Source: Afipia sp. (GTDB lineage Bacteria > Pseudomonadota > Alphaproteobacteria > Rhizobiales > Xanthobacteraceae). Taken from it: 64,000 bases of DNA. Below the pieces are notes generated by a model. That model did no database searches and was not told the DNA's origin. It was given only the letters and a program-made list of their open reading frames with translations. The stretch lies in the NCBI GenBank assembly GCA_017474385.1, contig JAFVHU010000114.1:62001-126000 (forward strand). Reading direction: 5' to 3'. How positions within the stretch are numbered: the stretch's first letter is position 1; each line of letters opens with the position of its first letter. Below are positions 19,475 to 28,083 of the stretch, one piece after another. The translations under genes and the position numbers were made by a program.

Positions 19475-20356
19475 ATGGATACCCTGCTGCAAATCCTGAT
19501 CACGGGCCTCGTCGTCGGCTGCATTTACGGCATGGCGGCACTTGGTTTCACCATTGTGTACAATGCTACCAAACTGATCAATTTCGCCAACGGCGAATTC
19601 CTGATGCTCGGCGGCGTTCTTCTTGCCTGCGCGGCGCAGGCCGCCAAACTGCCGATGTCGCTGGCGCTCCTGCTCGCTGTAGCGGGTGCGGCGCTTACCG
19701 GCTGGCTGATGCAGCGCTGCATTCTCGATATGGCGATGGCGCGCAGTTCCGATCCGTTGACGCTGGTGATGCTGACCATCGGCGTGGCGCTCGCCTTGCG
19801 CGGGGCAGCCGCGCTCGCCTTCGGGCGTGAAATCACGTTCGTGCCGGAATTCGGGCTTTTGCCGCTGGTGTTGATAGGCAACGTCTACATTCCGAGCCAA
19901 GGCCTCTGGATCATCTTCGTCCTGGCGCTGACCAGCACCGTTTTGTGGTACATGTTCTCGAAAACCATGTTCGGCAAGGCAATGCGCGCCGCGAGTCAAG
20001 AACCGAGGGCCGCCGCCCTTTGCGGCATCGAGCCGAAGCGCGCCGCCGCCATCGCCATGACCTTGGCGGGTGCGCTCGGTGGTTTGGCCGGCGCGATGCT
20101 CGCCCCGATATCCGCAGCGTTCTACGAAAACGGCATCTTCCTTGGTCTCAAGGGCTTCGCGGCGGCTGTCGCCGGCGGGCTGGGCAACCCCATCGGAGCT
20201 ATTGTCGGTGGACTGTTGATCGGCGTTGTTGAGAGCCTGTCCGCCGGATACGTCGCCTCCGGCTTCAAGGATGCCGTCGGTTTTATCCTTCTCATTCTCG
20301 TTCTAATCCTTAGGCCGCAGGGCCTCGTCGGTCGCGCCATCGTTACACGGGTCTGA
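19475..20356 (+). CDS. livH: branched-chain-type ABC permease (LivH)
   Basis: 293-residue integral membrane protein with about eight helices, starting MDTLLQILITGLVVGCIYGM and containing the LivH signature VYNATKLINFANGEFLMLGG. The conserved EAA-like loop reads MRAASQEPRAAALCGIEPKR. The start at ATG 19475 is chosen because GGAGG lies at 19466-19470; an earlier in-frame start would overlap the receptor stop and add a polar tail. It forms the channel with the following LivM. Confidence 0.93.
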   Translation: MDTLLQILITGLVVGCIYGMAALGFTIVYNATKLINFANGEFLMLGGVLLACAAQAAKLPMSLALLLAVAGAALTGWLMQRCILDMAMARSSDPLTLVMLTIGVALALRGAAALAFGREITFVPEFGLLPLVLIGNVYIPSQGLWIIFVLALTSTVLWYMFSKTMFGKAMRAASQEPRAAALCGIEPKRAAAIAMTLAGALGGLAGAMLAPISAAFYENGIFLGLKGFAAAVAGGLGNPIGAIVGGLLIGVVESLSAGYVASGFKDAVGFILLILVLILRPQGLVGRAIVTRV

Positions 20357-20359
20357 GCC

Positions 20360-21325
20360 ATGACCACTTCGACATCGAATTCCAACCTCCGGCATGACGC
20401 GGTTATCCTCGCAGGCCTTGCTGTGGTTCTTACGCTCGCAGAACTAGCGCTGACCAGCCAGTTCCATCGCTCGATTCTGATCCTGTCGATGATCCACGCT
20501 ATCGCGGCCATTGGCCTTACGTTGCTGCTGGGCTACGCAGGGCAGGTCTCGCTCGGCCAAGGCGCCTTCATGGGCATTGGCGCTTATGCGGCGGCCTTTG
20601 CCCTGCAGAAGCTGGCGCTGCCAGCGCCCGTGGCGCTGGTGGCTGCGGTGCTATTGCCGGGGCTGCTCGGCTTCTTGATCGCCCGACCGATCCTGCGCCT
20701 GTCGGGCCACAATCTCGCGCTGGGCACATTGGCGCTCGGCGCCGTGTTTTTCGTCGTGGCGGCGCAATGGCGCAGCGTTACCGGTGGCCTCGACCCCGGT
20801 ATCGTCGATCTGCCGAGTCTGGCGATCGCGGGTTTCAGCCACGAGCGTATACTCTACATTCTGGCGGGCATCTCGTTGCTGTCGGCGATCGCCGTCGCCG
20901 TATCACTCGTAGACGGGCGGTTCGGGCGCGGCCTGATGGTGCTAAGAACATCCGAACTCGTTGCCGCTTGCATGGGCGTCGATACGGTTCGGGCCAAGTC
21001 TATGGTCTTCGCCATCGCCGCCGCTTTGTCCGGCCTGTCTGGCGCTCTTCTGGCGCTTTATCTACGCTCATTCAACGCCAGCGCCTTCGGTGTCGGGCTC
21101 TCCATCGAGCTTTTGATGATGGTCATCCTCGGGTCGCTTTCGACCGTCTGGGGCGCGATCTTCGGCGCCTTCGCCATCATAGTCCTGCCCAACCTACTCG
21201 AAGGCTTCGATCACGCCAAACACCTAATCTATGGTCTTGTCATGGTAGGCATCATGATGTTCGCTCCCCGGGGTCTTGGAGAAACGTTGTTCCGCCTTGT
21301 CACCCGCAAGAGAAGCGTCGCATGA
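20360..21325 (+). CDS. livM: branched-chain-type ABC permease (LivM)
   Basis: 321 residues, about nine membrane helices. The signature TLLLGYAGQVSLGQGAFMGI is at about 55-75 and the cytoplasmic coupling loop is LRTSELVAACMGVDTVRAKS. It begins 3 bases after livH and overlaps livG by ATGA. It pairs with LivH as the membrane channel. Confidence 0.93.
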   Translation: MTTSTSNSNLRHDAVILAGLAVVLTLAELALTSQFHRSILILSMIHAIAAIGLTLLLGYAGQVSLGQGAFMGIGAYAAAFALQKLALPAPVALVAAVLLPGLLGFLIARPILRLSGHNLALGTLALGAVFFVVAAQWRSVTGGLDPGIVDLPSLAIAGFSHERILYILAGISLLSAIAVAVSLVDGRFGRGLMVLRTSELVAACMGVDTVRAKSMVFAIAAALSGLSGALLALYLRSFNASAFGVGLSIELLMMVILGSLSTVWGAIFGAFAIIVLPNLLEGFDHAKHLIYGLVMVGIMMFAPRGLGETLFRLVTRKRSVA

Positions 21326-22104
21326 GCAGCACGCCTCTGGCTTCGATCAAGGGCCTGTCGAAGCGATTCGGCGGCATTGCGGCCGTGTCTGACGTGTCGT
21401 TCGACCTGGTCGCCGGGGAAGTCACGGCGCTGATAGGTCCGAATGGCGCAGGCAAGACCACGCTGATCAATCTCGTTACGGGTGTTCTCGCCTGCGACGG
21501 TGGCACAATCAGCCTCGAAGGAGAGGACATCACCGCTCGGCCGACGCATCAGCGCGGCACGGCCGGCATCGCGCGAACGTATCAGACCCCGCAGATAGCG
21601 CATGGCATGAGTGTTCTGACCAACGTAATGGCGGGCGCTTACCGGTTCGGCCAGCATGGCCTGTTGAGTTCCGTGTTCCGACCCTGGGTGGTCATGAAAG
21701 AAAATGACGAAATGGCTGCTCGCGCCGCGCAGTGTCTTACGCGTGCGGGCGTCGCCGAGCAGTGGTGGCAGCGTCTGGCGACGGATCTGCCCTATGGGCT
21801 TCAGCGCCGCGTCGAAATCGCCCGCTCATTGGCGCAAGATCCCAAGCTGCTGTTGCTGGACGAGCCCGCCGCGGGCCTCAATCCAAGCGAAACGGCGGAC
21901 CTGTCGCGTCTGCTTTCTGAGATCGCCGCAGATGGCCGCGCCGTCCTGCTTGTCGAACACGACATGGGCATGGTGATGTCGATTTCCTCGCATATCGTTG
22001 TGGTGAATTTCGGTCGCAAGCTTGCAGAGGGTACGCCGAAAGACATCGCATCGAACAAGGACGTGATTGCTGCCTACCTCGGCGCGGATGAGGCGGTGGC
22101 CTGA
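21322..22104 (+). CDS. livG: branched-chain-type ABC ATPase (LivG)
   Basis: 260 residues. Walker A GPNGAGKT near residue 43, Walker B LLLLDEPAAGLNP, His switch LLVEHDMG. The ABC signature reads DLPYGLQRR instead of LSGGQ-type wording, as is usual in LivG (LPYGxQRR). It lacks the long C-terminal extension of sugar-importer ATPases. Start ATG 21322 overlaps the livM stop. Confidence 0.93.
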   Translation: MSSTPLASIKGLSKRFGGIAAVSDVSFDLVAGEVTALIGPNGAGKTTLINLVTGVLACDGGTISLEGEDITARPTHQRGTAGIARTYQTPQIAHGMSVLTNVMAGAYRFGQHGLLSSVFRPWVVMKENDEMAARAAQCLTRAGVAEQWWQRLATDLPYGLQRRVEIARSLAQDPKLLLLDEPAAGLNPSETADLSRLLSEIAADGRAVLLVEHDMGMVMSISSHIVVVNFGRKLAEGTPKDIASNKDVIAAYLGADEAVA

Positions 22105-22105
22105 A

Positions 22106-22831
22106 ATGACCGAGCTTCTCTCTATTGCCGATTTGAAGGCTGGCTACGGCCCGGTCGAAGTGCTTCACGGCATTTCCATCGCCATTCGAAAAGGTGAAAT
22201 CTTCTCCATCGTCGGCGCCAACGGCGCCGGGAAATCGACGCTTCTCAATACGATTTCAGGCTTCAACCCGATCCGCTCCGGCGCCATCGTGTTTGACGGA
22301 CGACCGATTGCTGGAACCGCTCCAGCAATGATCGCGCGCGCTGGCCTACGTCATGTGCCGGAAGGACGACGCGTTTTTGCCGAGATGACGGTGGAAGAAA
22401 ACCTGTCTCTCGGCGGCTATGGCCAGCCGCATGCTGAAGTCGCCGATCGGATCGACCGGATTTACGAGCTGTTTCCGCGCCTCGTAGAGCGGCGGACGCA
22501 GGCGGCGGGCACTATGTCCGGCGGCGAGCAGCAGATGTTGGCCATTGGCAGGGCCCTGGCGGCTAAACCAAGGGTGCTGATGCTTGATGAGCCATCGATG
22601 GGGCTCGCACCTCAGGTCGTTGCTGAAATATTCCGCCTGATCTTGCGCATGCGACACGAATTGGGACTTGGGATACTTCTGGTTGAGCAAAATGCCAAAG
22701 CAGCGCTGCGTATCGCAGACCGCGCCTGCGTGCTGTCTCTGGGGCAGATCACTCTGCGCGGCGCAGGCGCAGATCTCTTGAATGATCCGAGTGTCGTCGA
22801 GGCGTTTCTTGGGGGGAACGCGGCTACTTGA
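22106..22831 (+). CDS. livF: branched-chain-type ABC ATPase (LivF)
   Basis: 241 residues. Walker A GANGAGKST, signature MSGGEQQMLAIGRAL, Walker B VLMLDEPSMGLAP, and the LivF HVPEGRRVFAEMTVEENL block. The ATG at 22106 directly follows the livG stop. It closes the operon; the next sequence is a broken ligase gene. Confidence 0.93.
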   Translation: MTELLSIADLKAGYGPVEVLHGISIAIRKGEIFSIVGANGAGKSTLLNTISGFNPIRSGAIVFDGRPIAGTAPAMIARAGLRHVPEGRRVFAEMTVEENLSLGGYGQPHAEVADRIDRIYELFPRLVERRTQAAGTMSGGEQQMLAIGRALAAKPRVLMLDEPSMGLAPQVVAEIFRLILRMRHELGLGILLVEQNAKAALRIADRACVLSLGQITLRGAGADLLNDPSVVEAFLGGNAAT

Positions 22832-23188
22832 TGGAAACCCACCGCATCTCCGAGTCAGGACCGGATCGCGAACTGCTTGGATCGCTGCGTGCTCTTACAG
22901 GACTGGATACCCCCGCAACCATAGAGCGTTTCGAGACCGAGTATCCGAATGCAACTTTCTGGGCGACGTTCGGTCAATCCGAAGCCTCGGGCTTGGCGAT
23001 GCTTTCGCCGTACCGCGACCGTCCGAAATCCGCGGGCCGGCCGCTGTTTTGGCGCAGCATCGCGGTCGTCGATGGCGATGACCGCGCGAATCCGGCCGGC
23101 GAAATCATCGACTTCGTGAACGGACAAATCGCTCGCTACAAACGGCCGAAGCACGTTGTGTTGGTCGATAAACTTCCGAGGACTGCGG
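22831..23188 (+). pseudogene. acyl-CoA ligase fragment with internal deletion
   Basis: From ATG 22831, overlapping the livF stop, the frame gives the central part of an AMP-forming ligase (YPNATFWATFGQSEASGLAM, then RPLFWRSIAVVDGDD). It jumps after NPAGE straight to the C-terminal lysine region (IIDFVNGQIARYKRPKHVVL). The segment with the A8 hinge motif (GDxG) is deleted and the 5' core is missing. The open frame continues artificially into antisense of the next pseudogene. Confidence 0.7.
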
Positions 23189-23264
23189 GGGCGACCTCGA
23201 TCGGGCTGCTGTTAAATCAGCGCACGGCAGACGTAGCGGTAAAGGTAACCCGCCACGACGGGCT

Positions 23265-23935
23265 GCCTCATCCGACCGCGGCAGAGAGGCGCCGAATACC
23301 ATCGCGCCATTCCCGCTGTAGCCGCGCGCAGAGTTCTGCGACCGGAATGATGTCGTTGACGCCGCCGACTCCCTGTCCCGCGGTCCAGATATCCTTCCAC
23401 AGTTTCGGGCTGATCTCGCGCGCGACGTTGAAGCTGCTGTGGTCCTTCGGGTTGTCGTACGGGCGGTTCAGCGTCTGGGCGAGAAAGCTGGCGCCGGCCA
23501 CCCGCACCGGCACAGACGGCAATGATCCCGTCGGCGTTGGCGTCGAGCGCCTTCTTGGCATGCTTCATCGTGGTCGCGTCGTGGAACACCAGCCCGCCAT
23601 AGGTATGTATGGCGTCGGTCAGTTCTCGCGTAATTCCGAGGGTCGTGATGACGATGGGAATTTCATGACGGATGGCCGCGGCGAAGTCTGCCGCGTGCCG
23701 AGGATTGGTGGAGTGAACGACGAATTGCGCACCAAAGGGCGCGCAATGTTGCCCGGCGAGCCGGCCGCGTATGTCGGCCAGCCACGCTTCGAAACCGTCC
23801 GTCGTGCGCTGGTTGAGCACCGGAAAGGTGCCGATCACGCCAGCTTGACAGGTCTCAACGACCAGATCCGGTCCCGAGAAACATCGGCGCTGCCATCACC
23901 GGAATTTTGAGATGCCATCGCAGTCGATCAGGTAG
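23265..23935 (-). pseudogene. nitronate monooxygenase, frameshifted with internal deletion
   Basis: The 5' end reads LKIPVMAAPMFL near 23900, then shifts frame near 23870. The next block (MIGTFPVLNQRTTDGFEAWL, ITRELTDAIHTYGGLVFHD) aligns with the intact paralogue at 35081. At about 23510 the flavin-site region is skipped and the protein resumes at FLAQTLNRPYDN and ISPKLWKDIWTAGQGVG. Compared with the intact copy about 95 residues are missing, including the FMN phosphate-binding part. Confidence 0.75.
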
Positions 23936-23968
23936 CATATCGGATGCCGATTGCCAGAGGAAACGTGG

Positions 23969-24742
23969 TCAACGCGACTGCATGCGGGCGCCTGCATCCA
24001 GATCGAGCGTGGTCGCGTTCAGGTACGAGTTCTCGACGATATGTTGCACCAGCCGGGCAAATTCCCGCGGTTGTCCCATCCGGTTCGGATACAGGATCAT
24101 GCGATCGACGATCGACTGAGAGACATTGTCCGGAATGCCTGCGACCATTGCGGTATCGAACAGCCCCGGCGCGATCGAGACTATGCGGATACCGTGTGGC
24201 GCCAAGTCGCGGGCAACTGGAAGCGTCAGGCCGATTACGCCCGCCTTGCTGGCGCTGTAGGCCGCTTGACCGACCTGCCCTTGGGATGCAGCGCCCGATG
24301 CCGTGTTGACGATGACGCCGCGCTCGCCACCCTCGGCGTCAGGGGTGTTCCTGGTCATCGCGAGCGCAGCGAATCTGATGACATTGAAGGTACCGGTCAG
24401 GTTGATCGCGATCACCTTGTTCCACGTCGCGATCGGGAACGGCTCGCCTTTTGATACGGTCTTGGCGGCATCGGCGACCCCCGCGCAATTCACTGCGACA
24501 TGAACGCCGCCGAACGCGGCGACGACCGCCGCGATCCCGTCTTTCACGCTGCTCTCTTCGGCGACATCGACGACGCGCGCCAGGCACGCATCGCCGAGGT
24601 TCGACTTTAGTGCCTGCAATTTTTTCTCGTCGCGATCGAAACCGGCGATACGCACGCCGGCCGCGGCGAGCACCTTGCAGGTCGCAAGCCCCAGTCCAGA
24701 AGCGGCACCCGTCACTACGGCAATCTTGCCATGAAGCTCCAT
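23969..24742 (-). CDS. SDR-family 3-hydroxyacyl-CoA dehydrogenase-like protein
   Basis: 257 residues. TGAASGLGLATCKVL cofactor motif at about 12, Asp in GFDRDEKK (NAD preference), NCAG, Ser in VNTASGAASQGQ, YSASK, and IAPGLFDTAM. The best match by motif order is the HSD10/type-II 3-hydroxyacyl-CoA dehydrogenase group, including its long MTRNTPDAEGGERGVIVNTA insertion. Last gene of the CaiB-thiolase-SDR operon (19 bases after the thiolase), so oxidation of a 3-hydroxyacyl-CoA is likely. The extreme C-terminus (LDAGARMQSR) diverges from the usual LDGGxRM end. Confidence 0.85.
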   Translation of the reverse strand: MELHGKIAVVTGAASGLGLATCKVLAAAGVRIAGFDRDEKKLQALKSNLGDACLARVVDVAEESSVKDGIAAVVAAFGGVHVAVNCAGVADAAKTVSKGEPFPIATWNKVIAINLTGTFNVIRFAALAMTRNTPDAEGGERGVIVNTASGAASQGQVGQAAYSASKAGVIGLTLPVARDLAPHGIRIVSIAPGLFDTAMVAGIPDNVSQSIVDRMILYPNRMGQPREFARLVQHIVENSYLNATTLDLDAGARMQSR

Positions 24743-24761
24743 GAAATATCCTCGTTGTCTT

Positions 24762-26000
24762 CTATTTGCTCAGGATGGTCACGCACGCCACCGCTTCTTC
24801 GATACCGTGCAGTCCGCCGCCATTTTCGGCGATCGCGATCCGCGCGCCGTCGACCTGGCGGGCCCCGGCCTCATGACGCAGTTGCGCGACAAGTTCGTGG
24901 ACCTGCGCGAGGCCGGTGGCGCCGACCGGATGCCCCTTCGACTCCAGCCCTCCCGACGGATTGACCGGGACGCGCCCGCCGATGGCGGTTTCGCCGCGTT
25001 CGCTGATGGCGCCGCCGTCGCCAAAGGCGCACAGGCCGAGATTTTCGATCTGGATGATCTCGCCCATGGCGGTGGCATCATGCACTTCGGCAACTGAGAT
25101 ATCGCCCGGACCGACGCCCGCCTTTTCGTAAGCGCGCCTGGCGGCGCGTGCGGTGCAATGGTTTTCGACGTCCGAAGGGTCACGGTCGCTGCCGGTCTGG
25201 ACCACGGATGCCAGCACCCGGATCGCGCGCGACCGATCGATGCCATAGCGCTTCAGTCCCGCTGCAGTTGTCACCACAACCGCCGCGGCGCCGTCCGATA
25301 CCGGCGAACACATCGGCAGCGTCAACGGATAAGTGATCGGCGGCGCGCTCAGCACCTCGTCAATGGAATAGGGCGTACGAAACTGTGACAGCGGATTTTC
25401 AACGGAGTGTCGGTGATTCTTCGCCGCGACTGCGGCGATCTGGCGCTGCGTCGTTCCGAAACGCGCCATGTGAAAGCGGGAGAACGCCGCATAAACATCC
25501 ATGAATACGCTGTAGGGCTTGTCGGACGTTGTGCCGGGCGGCGGATCGATGCCTTCGCCAAGCTTCATGAGCCGCTCGCCGATTTCGTCCTTGCGGCTGA
25601 TGTCCCAGGCGCTGTCGAATGACCCGAACATAAGCTCGCGATCCCTCGAGAACATCTTCTCGGCACCAACCGCAAGCGCGACGTCTCCGTCGCCTGCTTT
25701 CAGGAAGGTGACGGCCAGGTTCAGCGCCGAGCTGCCGCTCGCGCACGCGTTCTCGATGTTGACGACCGGGATCTGCCCGATCCCCATCGACCGCAACGCG
25801 ATCTGACCGCGCACCATGTGCTGCTTTTCCATGTGTCCTTGCGACGCGTTGGCGAAGTAGGCGGCTTCCAATGCCGTGGTCGCGAGGCCGGCATCCGCGA
25901 GCGCTGCGTTGACCGCCTCCTTCGTCATCGTCTTGATGTCCTTGTCGAGCATGCGGCCAAACGGCGTCATGCCCACGCCCACGACGTATACGTCTTCCAT
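24762..26000 (-). CDS. thiolase (SCP2-type acetyl-CoA acyltransferase)
   Basis: 412 residues from ATG 26000 (GGGAG 8 bases before it; an earlier ATG at 26015 has no such site). The acyl-accepting Cys86 lies in NACASGSSALN; EVHDATAMGEI and GHPVGATGLAQ are the His-containing thiolase motifs. The C-terminal motif is IAENGGG, without the second cysteine of classical thiolases, as in SCP2-type enzymes. It cleaves 3-ketoacyl-CoA with CoA, the last step of beta-oxidation. It follows the CoA-transferase by 17 bases. Confidence 0.88.
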   Translation of the reverse strand: MEDVYVVGVGMTPFGRMLDKDIKTMTKEAVNAALADAGLATTALEAAYFANASQGHMEKQHMVRGQIALRSMGIGQIPVVNIENACASGSSALNLAVTFLKAGDGDVALAVGAEKMFSRDRELMFGSFDSAWDISRKDEIGERLMKLGEGIDPPPGTTSDKPYSVFMDVYAAFSRFHMARFGTTQRQIAAVAAKNHRHSVENPLSQFRTPYSIDEVLSAPPITYPLTLPMCSPVSDGAAAVVVTTAAGLKRYGIDRSRAIRVLASVVQTGSDRDPSDVENHCTARAARRAYEKAGVGPGDISVAEVHDATAMGEIIQIENLGLCAFGDGGAISERGETAIGGRVPVNPSGGLESKGHPVGATGLAQVHELVAQLRHEAGARQVDGARIAIAENGGGLHGIEEAVACVTILSK

Positions 26001-26017
26001 GGCGGCGGCTCCCATTC

Positions 26018-27133
26018 TCAGGTTATATTCTGTGCCCTTAGCGACAGTTCGGACAGCACTTCCTCCGTGTGTTCGCCGAGGCCAGGCACGCCCCGCGTCG
26101 GTCCCGGATGGTGGCCGTCAATAATCAAGGGTTGCGCGACATAGCGGCGACGCCTGCCATCGCTGTCGGCCACCTCGCCGAACAGCCCCCGTTCGATGAA
26201 GTGCGGGTCGGCCGCGACTTCGTCAATTGCGCTGACGGGACCCCAGGGGATTCCCGCGGCGTCAAGCTTGTCGGCCCATTGGCCGCGTGGCGCGGCGGCG
26301 ATGGCCTTGCCGATGCGCGCAACCAGTTCGACTTCCCGTCGGGTTCGTTGCGCGCGTTTCAGATCAGCTACGTCCTCCATGCCGATCAGCGTGCAAAGCG
26401 GCCGCCAGAACCAGTCCTCATGCGCGATCGACAGCGACAGCAGCTTGCCGTCCTGGCATTCGAACAGACCATAAGCGGGCTCTGCCGCGATGTCGGCGAG
26501 CGGCTCGCCGTTCATCGCCGGGCCAACCATGACCGACATCCACGATACCAGCCCGTCGGTCATCGACACGTCGATATACGCCCCCTTTCCCATGCGCGCG
26601 CGCGCCAGCAGCGCCGCAAGCACGCCGAGCGCCGCAAACATCCCCGATGAAAGGTCGCCAACCGCGATATCGCTCGGAAGCTGCGTCGAACGCGTTGCGG
26701 CCTGGGCGTGCAGGAATCCGGCGAGAGCCTGGTAGGAGAGATCATGGGCGGGTCGGTCGCGGTAGGGGCCGGTCTGTCCGAAGCCGGAGATCGACGCATA
26801 GACCAAACGGGGATTGATCGAGGCCATCGCCTCATAACCCAGCCCCAGCCGCTGCATGGTGCCGGGCCGAAACCCTTCCAGCAGGACGTCGGCAGAAGCG
26901 ACGAGATCCCGGAACCGCTGCTTGTCGCCGTCCGCCTTGAGATCGAGCGCCACCGAGCGCTTGTTGCGATTGAGCGCGGCGTGGAACGCCGGAAACTGCC
27001 GCGCGGGATCTCCGATGCCCGGACGCTCGACGAGGATGACGTCGGCCCCAAGATCGGCCATCAGAAGCGTCGCGTAGGGCCCGGGATATTGCTCAGCCAG
27101 GCTGACAATACGAATACCCTCGAGCTGCAACAT
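26018..27133 (-). CDS. CaiB/BaiF-family CoA-transferase
   Basis: 371 residues of the family III CoA-transferase/alpha-methylacyl-CoA racemase fold. N-terminal LEGIRIVSLAEQYPGPYATL and MADLGADVILVERP, then NRNKRSVALDLKADGD, YASISGFGQTGPYRDRPAHD with the catalytic Asp, and ECQDGKLLSLSIAHEDWFW. It either moves CoA to an incoming acid or epimerises a 2-methylacyl-CoA. It is first in an operon with thiolase and SDR and divergent from enoyl-CoA hydratase, with a shared operator between. Confidence 0.9.
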   Translation of the reverse strand: MLQLEGIRIVSLAEQYPGPYATLLMADLGADVILVERPGIGDPARQFPAFHAALNRNKRSVALDLKADGDKQRFRDLVASADVLLEGFRPGTMQRLGLGYEAMASINPRLVYASISGFGQTGPYRDRPAHDLSYQALAGFLHAQAATRSTQLPSDIAVGDLSSGMFAALGVLAALLARARMGKGAYIDVSMTDGLVSWMSVMVGPAMNGEPLADIAAEPAYGLFECQDGKLLSLSIAHEDWFWRPLCTLIGMEDVADLKRAQRTRREVELVARIGKAIAAAPRGQWADKLDAAGIPWGPVSAIDEVAADPHFIERGLFGEVADSDGRRRRYVAQPLIIDGHHPGPTRGVPGLGEHTEEVLSELSLRAQNIT

Positions 27134-27216
27134 GACGATGTCTCTTCCCCGGATATGCAGAGCCTAAGCTTGCAGATTTTATTCGTTGGTCTATAATTTT
27201 ACTGACTAAATTATTA

Positions 27217-27234
27217 ATTGACCCAAAAGTCAAA
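27217..27234. promoter_or_regulatory. candidate TetR operator 1 (CaiB operon / enoyl-CoA hydratase)
   Basis: TTGACCCAAAAGTCAAA at 27218-27234 has inverted TTGAC/GTCAA arms six bases apart. The same GTCAAA half with a partner TTKAC occurs upstream of three other transcription units. It is 24 bases before the hydratase start and 84 bases before the CoA-transferase start. Confidence 0.55.
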
Positions 27235-27257
27235 TACTTGTTGTCGAGGTGAGAACA

Positions 27258-28064
27258 GTGACGACGTCTGAAAAGATCAAGCCGGAGCAAAGCGTTCTGG
27301 TCGAAGTTCGTGCCGATGCGGTATGGATCACGCTCAATCGGCCGACGGCGCTCAACGCGATTACGCCCGACATGGTGGCGGGAATTACCGCCGCTCTAAC
27401 GCATGCCGATGATCCGGCGATCAAGGCCGTGGTGCTGATGGGCACCGGGCGTGCCTTTTGCGCCGGAGCCGATTTGAAATACGTCAATAGCGCGACGCAG
27501 GGCGATGCACCCGCCGCGACGCGGTTCCTCGACGCCGTCCTCGACATGATGGCACGACTGGAGACCTGTCCGCGGCCGGTCATCGCCGCAGTCAATGGGT
27601 TGGCCCTAGCGGGCGGCCTGGAGTTGGTGCTGTGCTGCGATCTGGTTATCGCAGCGCGGTCAGCGAAGCTTGGTGACGCGCATGCCAATTTCGGTCTGCT
27701 GCCGGGCGGCGGCAGTTCGGTGCGGCTGCCTCGAAAAATCGGTCCGACCCGTGCGAAATATCTGCTGTTTACTGGCGATTTCGTGCCCGCCGACGATCTG
27801 GTTGCCTGCGGTCTCGTCAACGAGGTCGTCGATGACGCCGAACTGACGGCGGCGGTCGAGCGCTTGGCCGCCAAGCTCGGGTCCAAGAGCTCGCTGGTGC
27901 TCCGCCGCATGAAGGCGCTGGTCGCCGACGGTCTCGAACAACCAAAGGAGGTTGCTCTCAGGCTCGAATTGCTCGCAAGCGAAGTCCACGCCCATAGCCA
28001 CGATATGAAAGAGGGACTTGCCGCATTCGAGCAAAAGCGCAAGCCGTCGTTCATCGGCCGCTGA
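27258..28064 (+). CDS. enoyl-CoA hydratase/isomerase
   Basis: 268 residues from GTG 27258 (GAGG at 27246-27249; a GTG at 27249 is also in frame). Crotonase fold with the two oxyanion-hole segments AFCAGADLKYV and NGLALAGGLELVLCCDL, and a C-terminal trimerisation helix. The position after ALAGGLE and the LLPGGGSSVRLP region fit a hydratase. It adds water to a trans-2-enoyl-CoA. Divergent from the CaiB operon and probably co-regulated through the operator between. Confidence 0.9.
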   Translation: MTTSEKIKPEQSVLVEVRADAVWITLNRPTALNAITPDMVAGITAALTHADDPAIKAVVLMGTGRAFCAGADLKYVNSATQGDAPAATRFLDAVLDMMARLETCPRPVIAAVNGLALAGGLELVLCCDLVIAARSAKLGDAHANFGLLPGGGSSVRLPRKIGPTRAKYLLFTGDFVPADDLVACGLVNEVVDDAELTAAVERLAAKLGSKSSLVLRRMKALVADGLEQPKEVALRLELLASEVHAHSHDMKEGLAAFEQKRKPSFIGR

Positions 28065-28083
28065 AACGCTTTCTGCGCCTCAA

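Noticed and set aside
20767..21321. Long upstream extension of livG
   Set aside because: It is out-of-frame reading of livM; the true start at 21322 overlaps the livM stop and begins the conserved ATPase.
22828..23910. 360-codon open frame after livF
   Set aside because: Chimera: the first 120 codons are a deleted ligase and the rest is antisense of a nitronate monooxygenase pseudogene.
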